Below, in pieces: positions 17,738 to 24,964 of a stretch of DNA of 64,000 nucleotides. The DNA is from RHLJ01 sp965222205 (GTDB lineage: Bacteria > Bacteroidota > Rhodothermia > Balneolales > Balneolaceae), in assembly GCA_965222205.1 (NCBI GenBank), contig OZ244932.1, positions 124,001 through 188,000 of the forward strand. Reading direction: 5' to 3'. The notes under the pieces were generated by a model. That model did not search any database. It worked only from the letters and a program-made list of their open reading frames with translations, and was not told where the DNA came from. A program made the translations under genes and the position numbers. How positions within the stretch are numbered: the stretch's first letter is position 1; the number at the start of each line of letters is the position of its first letter.

Positions 17738-17782
17738 CCCACTATCTCCCACATCACTCCACAATGTACCCTAATTTGCCAC
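17738..17782 (-). promoter_or_regulatory. MraZ operator: five direct boxes with 10-bp period
   Basis: Read on the minus strand, five boxes start exactly every 10 bases: GTGGC, AGGGT, GTGGA, GTGGG and GTGGG (17782-17778, 17772-17768, 17762-17758, 17752-17748, 17742-17738). Known MraZ operators consist of TGGGN repeats separated by five bases, that is, the same 10-bp period. The two boxes nearest the gene match best. Three boxes are typical; five, with the outer ones degenerate, is an extended array. Confidence 0.8.
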
Positions 17783-17819
17783 AATGTGTCAAGAACTTTC
17801 CACTTTGAATGCAAAATTA
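17763..17819 (-). promoter_or_regulatory. dcw cluster promoter region, two candidates
   Basis: Candidate 1: TTGACA (17792-17787) and TACATT (17768-17763) with an 18-base spacer. The MraZ boxes would then overlap the -10 region and start site, ideal for repression. Candidate 2: TAATTTTG (17819-17812), which fits the Bacteroidota -7 element TAnnTTTG. In that case the operator would lie ~25-70 bases into the transcript. The sequence alone does not decide between them. Confidence 0.45.
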
Positions 17820-17853
17820 ATTTTTCAGGCTAAATTGGTATGATTTTCCTTTT

Positions 17854-17915
17854 GGGAGCGGGGCAAGGGAGCGGGGCAAGGGAGCGGGGCAAGGGAGCGG
17901 GGCAAGGGAGCGGGG
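17854..17915. repeat. G-rich tandem repeat, 13-bp unit, about 4.8 copies
   Basis: Four complete and one partial copies of GGGAGCGGGGCAA follow each other without any change. Each pair of units has four runs of three or four G, so the plus strand could form G-quadruplexes. It lies ~35-60 bases upstream of the mraZ promoter candidates and downstream of the P1 peptidase stop. The rest of the 17820-18037 stretch holds no gene I can support; translated frames through the repeat are low-complexity proline-rich artefacts. Confidence 0.9.
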
Positions 17916-18037
17916 ATTTTAGAGTTCATGTTTTGTAATGTGGAACAACATGAAGCATCTGAATAATTATTGTACAAGACGAAGCTCTTTATACTTTTAG
18001 AGTTCAAAAAGGTGAAAACTCAAAAAGCTGGAAAAGA

Positions 18038-19171
18038 TTAATCAATCACTGAGTACTTCTTTAGAATTGGTAGAACTTTATCAATGGGAAGTGCTTGTTG
18101 TTCTCCACGGTGCCCCGAAGTAGTAGTTGCCATAAATAAGGAGTTGAGGATGGCTTCTTCGGTAGCTTCAACTGCTGCAAGAAAGAGGGGAGTCATTCTG
18201 TTATTGTCTAATTCTGAAATTTCACGGATTGGATTTCTATCGTTCAGATTATTCCGGACGGATTCATGAGTTGAGAATGCAATGATGTAATCGCCACTGC
18301 CATTTGAGGCAAAACCCCCAACTCGGCTTATTCCAAGAAAGGCTCGCTTAGCAAGGCGTTTTAAATTCCTTGAGGTGAGAGGTGCATCTGTGGCGACAAT
18401 AATCATAACAGATCCATCCACATTATATGGAACAATATCTGATAAGTAGTGATTATCAAGCTCCTCCCCAACCGGCGCTCCATCAATAGTAAGTACTCCT
18501 CCAAAATTAGATTGAACTAAAACTCCAACCGTATAACCGCCATATTCTTCGGGAAGTATACGGGATGAAGTTCCAATTCCTCCTTTAAATCCTAAAGCCC
18601 TTGTACCAGTGCCCGCTCCAACCGAACCTTCTTCCACTAATCCTGAGGAAGCATTTTCTAATGCTTCAAAAACATGATCAAACTCTACGGATCTGGCACG
18701 AATATCGTTTAAATAGCCATCATTGGTTTCACCAACTGTTGGGTTTACTGATCTCACATTTTCATTCCCTGGAAGATTAAGGGTGTAATCGGTAATTGCG
18801 TTTGCAGCAGTGTGTATGCTTAATGTATTTGTAAGCCCAATCGGAGTTTCTATTTCTCCCAGTTCCTCGATTTGGGTAAAACCAACTGCCTTTCCAAATC
18901 CGTTACCTACATACACAGCGGCAGGTACCCGTTCTCGGAATAAGTTGCCATCGTGAGGTAGAATCATAGTGACTCCCGTTCTGACGTTGTCTTCCTTAAT
19001 TATGGTAGAGTGGCCAACCAGTAGCCCGTCAACATCTGTAATGGCGTTAAGAGCGCCAGGAGTTAAGATTCCTGGTGTGATGCCATAGTCTCTTGCGCGC
19101 ATCCGATCTTGTGCCTGGCTGACATCTGTTAATATGAGGATCAGAATCAAAGTGTAAATGGAGCGCAACAT
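18038..19171 (-). CDS. Secreted P1-family peptidase (DmpA/BapA-like aminopeptidase)
   Basis: The protein (377 residues from the ATG at 19171) starts with a signal peptide (MLRSIYTLILILILTDVSQAQ), so it is exported. The body matches the P1/DmpA family of self-processing N-terminal nucleophile peptidases: ARDYGITPGILTPGALNAITDVDG at the start of the mature part, VGAGTGTRALGFKGGIGTSSR in the middle, and MIIVATDAPLTSRNLKRLAKRA. In this family autocleavage occurs directly before a Ser in the GTSS region, and that Ser becomes the nucleophile. Members cleave N-terminal D- or beta-amino acids from small peptides. A longer frame to 19237 exists, but 19171 gives a clean signal peptide. Not linked to an operon. 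Confidence 0.9.
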   Translation of the reverse strand: MLRSIYTLILILILTDVSQAQDRMRARDYGITPGILTPGALNAITDVDGLLVGHSTIIKEDNVRTGVTMILPHDGNLFRERVPAAVYVGNGFGKAVGFTQIEELGEIETPIGLTNTLSIHTAANAITDYTLNLPGNENVRSVNPTVGETNDGYLNDIRARSVEFDHVFEALENASSGLVEEGSVGAGTGTRALGFKGGIGTSSRILPEEYGGYTVGVLVQSNFGGVLTIDGAPVGEELDNHYLSDIVPYNVDGSVMIIVATDAPLTSRNLKRLAKRAFLGISRVGGFASNGSGDYIIAFSTHESVRNNLNDRNPIREISELDNNRMTPLFLAAVEATEEAILNSLFMATTTSGHRGEQQALPIDKVLPILKKYSVID

Positions 19172-19458
19172 GGCTATGGCTTTATTTGTTGAGGAAAGAA
19201 AGTAGGCTAAAAATAGATTAATTAAGTAGCAATCCAATCACAAGAATTGTTCGTACTAACTATTGAGAAGAATAGATATCTGCGGAGAGGTATTTATTCA
19301 TGCCTGAAATCTTAAAAAAACTACTTCCTTAACCAGAATTTAGTAATGAAAAATCGAGGATATCTTATTCAGAGTAGTCTTAACTGGCAAAAAAGTGTAA
19401 GATTCAGTATTTTCATTAAAATATTCTAATATTAAAATTTACCAATAATTAATCTGAA

Positions 19459-19875
19459 ATGAATCAGACGTTTTTATCACTGGGTGCAATAGCAATTTTC
19501 ATGTTTCTGTCTATGAATATTCATCGAGGCTATCTGAATGCTACAAAACAAACCGTAGATAGTCAGCAAGAAGTAGATGCTGTAAATTTTGGTGTTTCGA
19601 TTACAGATGAATTGTATTCCCAATCATTTAACTATGACTCTTTAGAGACAAATTACGGGCACTTGGATAATATTAATGATGTAAGCACCAGAAAAAACTT
19701 AGTAACTGCATCCGGTGATACATTAGCAGCAACAATAGAGTTATCAACGGAGCAAGAGATTGTTGTTGGAGCTACAGGAAGAGTTGCTACTGTAACCATT
19801 TATAGAATTGAAAAAGGAGAGCCTAAGCAATTAGCACAGCAAAATGCATCCATCGTACCATATAACCCTAATTAA
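19459..19875 (+). CDS. Membrane-anchored pseudopilin-like protein, first of a trio
   Basis: I do not recognise this 138-residue protein as a named family. It has an N-terminal membrane helix (FLSLGAIAIFMFLSMNI) directly followed by a polar, presumably extracytoplasmic domain with a helical start (NATKQTVDSQQEVDAVNF) and a beta-rich end. This is the general shape of type IV pilins and pseudopilins. The classic prepilin cleavage motif (Gly followed by a hydrophobic stretch with Glu at +5) is missing, as is a processed leader. It is followed after three bases by the next gene, so the three genes form one operon. Probably a minor component of a surface structure; function is inference. Confidence 0.75.
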   Translation: MNQTFLSLGAIAIFMFLSMNIHRGYLNATKQTVDSQQEVDAVNFGVSITDELYSQSFNYDSLETNYGHLDNINDVSTRKNLVTASGDTLAATIELSTEQEIVVGATGRVATVTIYRIEKGEPKQLAQQNASIVPYNPN

Positions 19876-19878
19876 ACC

Positions 19879-20409
19879 ATGAATATTTCTTTCGAGTTAA
19901 TAATACCCCCAATCATTTTGGGAATACTGATAACCATGATTACCGGAGCAAATGTGGTTATGATGGATTCTACAGTAGAGAATCAGTCTGCCTATCATTT
20001 ACAAACTAATGCTAATAACACGGTTTTGCTTGTCTCAGAGCAAATCAGATATTTGCAAAGGGTAGAAAGTGCTAATGGATCTACCTTGGAATTTGTAGAA
20101 AAAGTATCCGAAGCTTCAGATTCGGTAGACGTAATAATTTATAAAGATAATGAGTATTTGAAAGTAGCCCGAACTCCACGAGGGGGGAGTACTGATACCA
20201 CAGAATACTTCTTAAGACTTGACTCCATAACGTTTCAGGAAACAGTACACGGAACTACATCTGCTCCTTTTTTGAAAGTGAGTGTAGTTACCACTTCCTC
20301 AAGCCACGAACAATTAAATGAAAACAGAAATTATAAAGCATCTGCAGAGAGAAGTATTTACTTAAAAAACCTGCATGCTTCAGACATTTTTTATAGCTCA
20401 GGGAGCTAA
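19879..20409 (+). CDS. Membrane-anchored pseudopilin-like protein, second of a trio
   Basis: The 176-residue protein again begins with a single hydrophobic helix (LIIPPIILGILITMITGANVVMM) followed by a polar helix with NNTVLLVSEQIRYL and a beta-rich domain. DSTVENQSAYHLQTNANNT resembles the helix-turn region of pilin-like proteins, and the pattern of an Ile/Leu-rich N-terminus plus RYLQRVE... recalls PilW/PulJ-type minor pilins. No canonical prepilin leader is present. It sits three bases after the first trio gene and two bases before the third. Family not recognised; grouping with pseudopilins is inference from topology and context. Confidence 0.75.
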   Translation: MNISFELIIPPIILGILITMITGANVVMMDSTVENQSAYHLQTNANNTVLLVSEQIRYLQRVESANGSTLEFVEKVSEASDSVDVIIYKDNEYLKVARTPRGGSTDTTEYFLRLDSITFQETVHGTTSAPFLKVSVVTTSSSHEQLNENRNYKASAERSIYLKNLHASDIFYSSGS

Positions 20410-20411
20410 TT

Positions 20412-21701
20412 ATGGGTAATTATGCAATTTGGTTAGTTTTATCAATGACACTGGCATTAACAGTATTTGGCGATATGACAAGACGTAATCTTTATAGAGC
20501 TCAACTGGAATCGATACAGGCTTTTAATGCAAATCAGGCAAAGAATATTTCCCAGGCAGTAATCCTGGGTATATCCAATCAATTGAATGATGAGGAAGAT
20601 GTTTCTGATGTAACATCCTATATCGATTGGGGTGCTATGGGTGGAAGCTATAAGTATACAGTTACAGAAATGGGCGATACCACTTTAGTAGAGAGTTGGG
20701 GAAAGGTTAATGATATAGAGTATAAACAGGAGTTAAAATTACTTTCGCAAAATACGAGTCCCATTTGGAATCCTAATCTTCCGTATGCAGTATTTGCAGG
20801 ATCGGATATGCAGTTAACAGGTAGCGCAAGAATAATTGGACATGCCGGTACAAATGCAGTTGGAGCAGGAGATGTTAGTTTGTCATGGGCAACATCAATC
20901 GATAGCTCATTATCTATCGGCCCAGGTGGGGATCCTTCAACAACAGTAATTCAGGCTTCAGGACATAATGTAGGACTTGGAGTAGAAAATTTACCATCTC
21001 CAGGGGAATATGAATTACCAGATTTTATAGATTATCCTGCCAAAACCACTATTCGTTCTCCTATACTCACGGTTTGGCCTTTTACTAATATCACCCTTAA
21101 TCCTTCTGACTACGATGGAGCTTATATACCCTCAATTACAGTGCAAAGTAACTATGAACTAACGATAAATACTGGTACAGAAGATCGCGTTATGCATGTT
21201 GGTGATTTTAATTTAACACAAGGTCGCGTGAATATAGTTGGTTCCGGAAATCTTACATTGATTGTAGAAGACGATTTAGTTGTTTCCGGAAGCAGTACAA
21301 TGAATAATGGCGGCACTCAGGATAAACTGTTTACCTATTATGGTGGCGAAGATGCTTTGAACTTCTCCGGTGCAACTACTTTTAATGGAAGCGTGTACGC
21401 GGAGACTGCAGATGTTAGTATTGGAGGTTCCGGAGGAATTCAGGGACATATTATTACCGGAGGAGATAATGTAAACGTTTCGGGTGCAGCTGTCGCTAAT
21501 ACACGAATTTTATACGCACCTAATGCCCATGTAAATGTTTCAGGATCCGGAAGCATCCGAGGAGCAATTGTTGCCAATAGTTTCTCAGCTAGTGGTGCGG
21601 GTAGAGTAGAATTTTCGCAAGCACTAACTTCTGATTTACCTGAACTAGAGGTAGAAGATGGCGGTGGATTTAGTGGGTATGCTATTCTTTCTTGGTATTG
21701 A
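20412..21701 (+). CDS. PilX-like membrane-anchored protein with beta-helix-like tail
   Basis: The 429-residue protein has a membrane helix at residues ~4-20, then a helical segment (NLYRAQLESIQAFNANQAKNISQAVILGI) like the N-terminus of PilX-type proteins. The C-terminal half is built of short repeated turns around V-S-G-S/A-G (GNLTLIVEDDLVVSGSS, VSIGGSGGIQGH, VNVSGAAVANT, VNVSGSGSIRGA, FSASGAGRVEF). These look like rungs of a beta-helix, as in bactofilins or the extracellular domain attached to some PilX-like proteins. It is the last and largest gene of the trio. It is likely exposed outside the inner membrane. Exact role unknown; adhesion or a pilus tip are possibilities. Confidence 0.75.
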   Translation: MGNYAIWLVLSMTLALTVFGDMTRRNLYRAQLESIQAFNANQAKNISQAVILGISNQLNDEEDVSDVTSYIDWGAMGGSYKYTVTEMGDTTLVESWGKVNDIEYKQELKLLSQNTSPIWNPNLPYAVFAGSDMQLTGSARIIGHAGTNAVGAGDVSLSWATSIDSSLSIGPGGDPSTTVIQASGHNVGLGVENLPSPGEYELPDFIDYPAKTTIRSPILTVWPFTNITLNPSDYDGAYIPSITVQSNYELTINTGTEDRVMHVGDFNLTQGRVNIVGSGNLTLIVEDDLVVSGSSTMNNGGTQDKLFTYYGGEDALNFSGATTFNGSVYAETADVSIGGSGGIQGHIITGGDNVNVSGAAVANTRILYAPNAHVNVSGSGSIRGAIVANSFSASGAGRVEFSQALTSDLPELEVEDGGGFSGYAILSWY

Positions 21702-21717
21702 GAAATAGCTCTCGATT

Positions 21718-22743
21718 TTATTTCTTGAGAAACCCATTTAAGTGTTCATTAATCTGTTCGAATTCAATCAAAAAGGCGTCGTGCCCATAGTCTGAGTTAA
21801 TTTCCCGGTAAACGGCATTGGGTATTAGTTTTGCTAACTCTTTTTGTTCTGGTGTTGGGTAAAGCCTATCCGAATCAATACCGATTACTAAAACAGGAAT
21901 TTCAATTTTCCCCAAAACTTCTTCAAAAGAACCTCTTTCTTTGGCAACATCATGAGTGTCCATTGATTTGGTGAGGCGGTCGTAGGTAAGGGCATCAAAT
22001 CGGTCGACCAGCTTTTGCCCCTGGTATTCGAGATAAGATTCTACCTCAAAAAGTTCTTTCTCAGGATTGGAATCTCTCCCGAATTTTTTTGAGTAGTTTT
22101 GGGGAGTTCGATAAGTGATCATAGCCATAGCACGGGCAGCTGCAAGTCCATCGGCTGGAGGATTATTTTTCTCATAAAAACCATTATTCCATTTTGGATC
22201 GGCATACAAAGCCATTCGCTGGGCATGACTGATTCCGATAGCCCATGGAGAATGAGACTTGCCCATAGCTACCAAACAAGCACTTCTGATTCGATCATCT
22301 ATCAAAATAAATTCAAGAGCGATCATTCCGCCATAAGAGCCCCCAAGTACAAGCTCGATACCTTTGATCTCAAGGTGATCAAGAAGCTGTAGCTGAAAGC
22401 GAACAACGTCGCGTACAGTAAAAACAGGGAAATCTCCACGGTAAGGTTCCTTGGTTTTTGGATTGATACTCCAGGGATTAAGCGAGCCATAACAACTTCC
22501 TGGAATGTTCATGCAGACTACGAAATGTTTATCGAGATCGATCGGACTAGTTTCTGCAAAAAAACCGGAAAACCAATCTTCAATGTTTGAGTTTCCGGTA
22601 AGGGCATGAATCACCAGGATTACATTGTTGTGGTCTTCATTAAGAGTGCCCCAGGTATGGTATGCAACTTCTGGGCTTTCAAAGGTAAAGCCAGATTCGG
22701 TTGTAAAGCTTTTTGAAAATGAGTGCTTCTTAAGTTTGCTCAT
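21718..22743 (-). CDS. metX: Homoserine O-acyltransferase MetX
   Basis: MetX activates homoserine by acylation (acetyl-CoA in most members; the acyl group cannot be proved here), the entry step of methionine synthesis. The 341-residue alpha/beta hydrolase has the N-terminal LVIHALTGNSNIEDWF, the nucleophile elbow LVLGGSYGGM (Ser136), the acid in VIGIDSDRLYP and the catalytic His in GHDAFLIE, all characteristic of MetX. It lies 249 bases after metY on the same strand, and the gap contains a small palindromic element (22784-22859) but no clear terminator. Both genes are therefore probably controlled by the double leader upstream of metY. Confidence 0.95.
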   Translation of the reverse strand: MSKLKKHSFSKSFTTESGFTFESPEVAYHTWGTLNEDHNNVILVIHALTGNSNIEDWFSGFFAETSPIDLDKHFVVCMNIPGSCYGSLNPWSINPKTKEPYRGDFPVFTVRDVVRFQLQLLDHLEIKGIELVLGGSYGGMIALEFILIDDRIRSACLVAMGKSHSPWAIGISHAQRMALYADPKWNNGFYEKNNPPADGLAAARAMAMITYRTPQNYSKKFGRDSNPEKELFEVESYLEYQGQKLVDRFDALTYDRLTKSMDTHDVAKERGSFEEVLGKIEIPVLVIGIDSDRLYPTPEQKELAKLIPNAVYREINSDYGHDAFLIEFEQINEHLNGFLKK

Positions 22744-22783
22744 GGGTTATTAAATTATTTGTCTTGAGAAATAATATCAGAAA

Positions 22784-22859
22784 GTCATCCTGAGGATACT
22801 TCCGAAGGATCCGCTAAACTATAGAATTGTGCAGATTCTTCGCTTTTGCTCAGAATGAC
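22784..22859. repeat. Short palindromic element with GTCATYCTG ends in the metY-metX gap
   Basis: The left end GTCATCCTGAG (22784-22794) is matched by an inverted CTCAGAATGAC at 22849-22859 (one mismatch). The interior contains CGAAGGATCC and GATTCTTCGCTTTTGC. The same kind of ends occurs at 25146-25214. It is non-coding and typical of miniature repeats scattered in many bacterial genomes. Downstream of it (22937-22956) is a separate small hairpin CTCATTGA/TCAATGAG before metY ends. Confidence 0.65.
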
Positions 22860-22992
22860 TGGAAAGAAATTATCCCAAAAGAAACAAAGAACGACAAAAC
22901 CGGAGTGAGGGTCTTGCCGAACTTTGTTGTGTCGCTCATTGATGTTTCAATGAGTGAGTGAGTTTCTGTTAATTATCATTTATGTGAAATTT

Positions 22993-24321
22993 TCAGGCTA
23001 ATACCGCAGCAGCTTCAAAAGCTTTTTCAAAGTCCTCGATGATATCATCGATATGCTCGATACCAACAGAGACTCTGATCAGGTCGGGTTTAACTCCACT
23101 GGCAGCCTGCTCCTCATCATTCAATTGCTGATGGGTGGTTGATGCAGGATGAATAACCAGTGTTTTTGCATCTCCTACATTCGCCAGATGGCTTCCAAGT
23201 TTAACGTTGTTGATGAAAGACTTTGCATTATCATATCCACCTTTCACGCCAAAGGTAAGTACCGATCCAAAATGTCCCGGAGTAAGATATTTTTTTGCTC
23301 GTTCATGGTATTCATGCTCCGGAAGTCCGGTGAAGTTTACCCATTCAACCGCATCCTGTTCTTTCAACCATTCAGCAAGTTTTAACGCGTTTTGATTGTG
23401 ACGCTCTATTCTTAACGAAAGAGTTTCTAATCCCTGAAGTAGAAGAAAGCTGTTAAACGGTGATTGAGAAGAACCAAAGTCACGAAGCCCCTCAACTCTA
23501 GCACGGATAGCAAACGCAATGTTTCCGAACGGCCCATCGGTTCCAAACACTTCCCAGAAATTTAATCCGTGATAGGAAGGGGAAGGCTCAGTGAACAGAG
23601 GGTATCGGCCGTTGCCCCAGTTAAAGTTTCCGGCATCAACAATAATCCCGCCAATAGAGGTTCCATGACCGCCGATCCATTTGGTAGCAGAGGCAGTAAC
23701 TACATTTGCTCCGTGTTTAATAGGTTGTACTACAGCTCCGCCCGCACCAAAAGTATTATCAACAACTAATGCGATGCCATGCTTCTTGCCAAGTGTAGCA
23801 AGTCCTTCGAAATCGGCTACGTTACCTCTCGGGTTGCCAATAGATTCTACATAGAACGCTTTTGTATTTTCATCAATCAGTTTTTCGAATTCCTCTACGG
23901 TGTCTTCAGCGGCAAAACGAACATCAATTCCCAAACGTGGAATAGTAACTTTGAACTGATTGTATGTTCCACCATATAAGTTCTGGGTAGAAACGATGTT
24001 GTCACCTTTTTGAGCAAGGTTCGAAATTGCCAGAAACTGAGCTGCTTGTCCTGATGAAGTCGCTAATGCAGCTACTCCTCCTTCAAGCGCTGCAATACGC
24101 TGCTCGAATACATCCGTGGTTGGGTTCATGATTCGGGTATAGATATTTCCAAATTCACGAAGGGCAAAAAGATTTGCTGCGTGCTCAGAATCATTAAAAT
24201 TGTAGGAAGTAGTTTGGTAGATTGGTACTGCACGCGATCCGGTGGTTGGGTCGGGTTGCTGGCCTGCATGAAGTTGCAGAGTTTCAAATTTGAGTGATCG
24301 TTTGGTTAATTCGTTGCTCAT
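22993..24321 (-). CDS. metY: O-acetylhomoserine sulfhydrylase MetY
   Basis: MetY is a PLP enzyme that makes homocysteine directly from O-acetylhomoserine and sulfide, bypassing cystathionine. From the ATG at 24321 the protein has 442 residues. It begins MSNELTKRSLKFETLQLHAGQ, carries YTRIMNPTTDVFEQRIAALEGG, the PLP-stacking region VVDNTFGAGG and the PLP lysine in SATKWIGGHG (Lys214). The length and the insertion around LFTEPSPSYHGLNFWE are typical of MetY rather than MetB/MetC. An upstream extension to 24372 is open but lacks family similarity. It is the first gene after the SAM riboswitch, and metX follows. Confidence 0.95.
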   Translation of the reverse strand: MSNELTKRSLKFETLQLHAGQQPDPTTGSRAVPIYQTTSYNFNDSEHAANLFALREFGNIYTRIMNPTTDVFEQRIAALEGGVAALATSSGQAAQFLAISNLAQKGDNIVSTQNLYGGTYNQFKVTIPRLGIDVRFAAEDTVEEFEKLIDENTKAFYVESIGNPRGNVADFEGLATLGKKHGIALVVDNTFGAGGAVVQPIKHGANVVTASATKWIGGHGTSIGGIIVDAGNFNWGNGRYPLFTEPSPSYHGLNFWEVFGTDGPFGNIAFAIRARVEGLRDFGSSQSPFNSFLLLQGLETLSLRIERHNQNALKLAEWLKEQDAVEWVNFTGLPEHEYHERAKKYLTPGHFGSVLTFGVKGGYDNAKSFINNVKLGSHLANVGDAKTLVIHPASTTHQQLNDEEQAASGVKPDLIRVSVGIEHIDDIIEDFEKAFEAAAVLA

Positions 24322-24481
24322 GATATTGGTTGGTTTTTCGTGAGTGGTAAAAGTTTTTAGCCACGGAAACACTAAATCACAAAAGAAAAAGTATCATTGT
24401 CGCTTTATCTAAAATTAGACTTCGATGTATATAATTTTCAGTGTTTTGGTGCTTTTTTGGCATGTAATTTTAGTTGATGAT

Positions 24482-24526
24482 TAAAACAAAAAAGCCTCGT
24501 TCAAAATGAATTCGAACGAGGCTTTT
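24482..24526 (-). terminator. Intrinsic terminator of the SAM-riboswitch expression platform
   Basis: A 13-bp stem (24514-24526 with 24490-24502) around an 11-base loop is followed on the minus strand by a T-rich run (plus A-run 24484-24492). The loop and the inner part of the stem contain a 14-base segment (24503-24516) that is complementary, with one G-U pair, to the 3' strand of riboswitch helix P1 (24540-24553). Forming one structure excludes the other. Confidence 0.88.
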
Positions 24527-24545
24527 ATACCAAATATCTTTCGAA

Positions 24546-24665
24546 CTCATTTTCCCCAATGTCGGCTTATCGAACATTGAGCAGGATGTAGCACCTTTCC
24601 CCGGTTTTTACCGGAGCGGTTGCCAAGGCTTCAAAGGACCTGATCCCTCCACCTTTCTTAATGAG
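24546..24665 (-). promoter_or_regulatory. SAM-I (S-box) riboswitch upstream of metY
   Basis: Read on the minus strand, the stretch shows the S-box core in order: P1 5' strand CTCATT, AAGAAAGGTGGAGGGATCAGG, CCTTTGAAGCCTTGGCAACC, a P3 hairpin CTCCGGTAAAAACCGGGG, then GGTGCTACATCCTGC, a P4 hairpin CAATGT/ACATTG, and the P1 3' strand AATGAG (24546-24551). These are the conserved residues of the SAM-I family, which switches methionine genes off when S-adenosylmethionine is bound. The downstream terminator and complementary antiterminator sequence make this a transcriptional OFF switch. It controls metY and probably metX. Confidence 0.93.
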
Positions 24666-24708
24666 AATGCAATAGGATGTTAAAGAACGTCTGAGATTTT
24701 CGCCCAAC

Positions 24709-24747
24709 AAAAAAGCCCTTCTGATATTGCATTCAAAAGGGCTTTTT
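24709..24747 (-). terminator. Attenuator terminator downstream of the Cys/Met leader peptide
   Basis: An 11-bp stem (24737-24747 with 24710-24720) is followed by a T-run on the minus strand (24714-24709 and the bases just after). Its upstream arm can instead pair over ~10 bases with GAAGGGCTTT at 24784-24775, which starts within the leader-peptide stop codon. This is the 3:4 hairpin of a classic attenuator. Confidence 0.8.
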
Positions 24748-24782
24748 CGTGTTTACTTAAAAACTGGATATACCAAAGCCCT

Positions 24783-24857
24783 TCAGGTGCACATCATGCA
24801 CATACACATGCAACAGCATGCGGGCTTACAATTGGTATGTCGGATTGAAAATTTCAT
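24783..24857 (-). CDS. Cys/Met-rich leader peptide of the metY attenuator
   Basis: A 24-codon reading frame begins with the ATG at 24857 and stops with TGA at 24785-24783. The second half reads ACCCMCMCMMCT, seven Cys in total and four Met after the start. A density of Cys and Met codons like this, just before a stop that overlaps an antiterminator arm and is followed by an intrinsic terminator, is the hallmark of amino-acid leader peptides such as trpL and hisL. Ribosome stalling for lack of charged Cys- or Met-tRNA would free segment 24784-24775 to pair with 24735-24745 and prevent termination. A strong Shine-Dalgarno is not visible. The gene lies upstream of the SAM riboswitch and metY. 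Confidence 0.75.
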   Translation of the reverse strand: MKFSIRHTNCKPACCCMCMCMMCT

Positions 24858-24934
24858 TGCTTAAAGCTTACGGTTTGTTGAACTGTCAAACAAGAGGAGT
24901 ACTAATTTTTTTTAAGCTTGATAACAAAAAAGCA

Positions 24935-24964
24935 ATTATGACAGGTTAAGTTCAAAATTTTCAA
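24935..24964 (-). promoter_or_regulatory. Candidate promoter of the metY leader
   Basis: On the minus strand, TTGAAA (24964-24959) and CATAAT (24940-24935) are separated by 18 bases. The transcript would start near 24928, about 70 bases before the leader-peptide ATG. Both elements are near the general sigma-70 consensus. No TAnnTTTG element is seen closer. The bases 24965-25145 further upstream contain nothing I can support. Confidence 0.4.

Noticed and set aside
17854..17915. CRISPR-like array
   Set aside because: Units are 13 bp and directly adjacent without spacers, so it is a simple tandem repeat.
17825..18007. Frame with repeated PAPLPRS-like residues
   Set aside because: Pure product of the 13-bp tandem repeat; no start signal, no conservation pattern.
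24759..24819. Alternative leader frame MLLHVYVHDVHL suggesting a His leader
   Set aside because: His codons are few and scattered. The overlapping frame has a dense Cys/Met run, its stop lies exactly at segment 2, and the downstream gene makes homocysteine.
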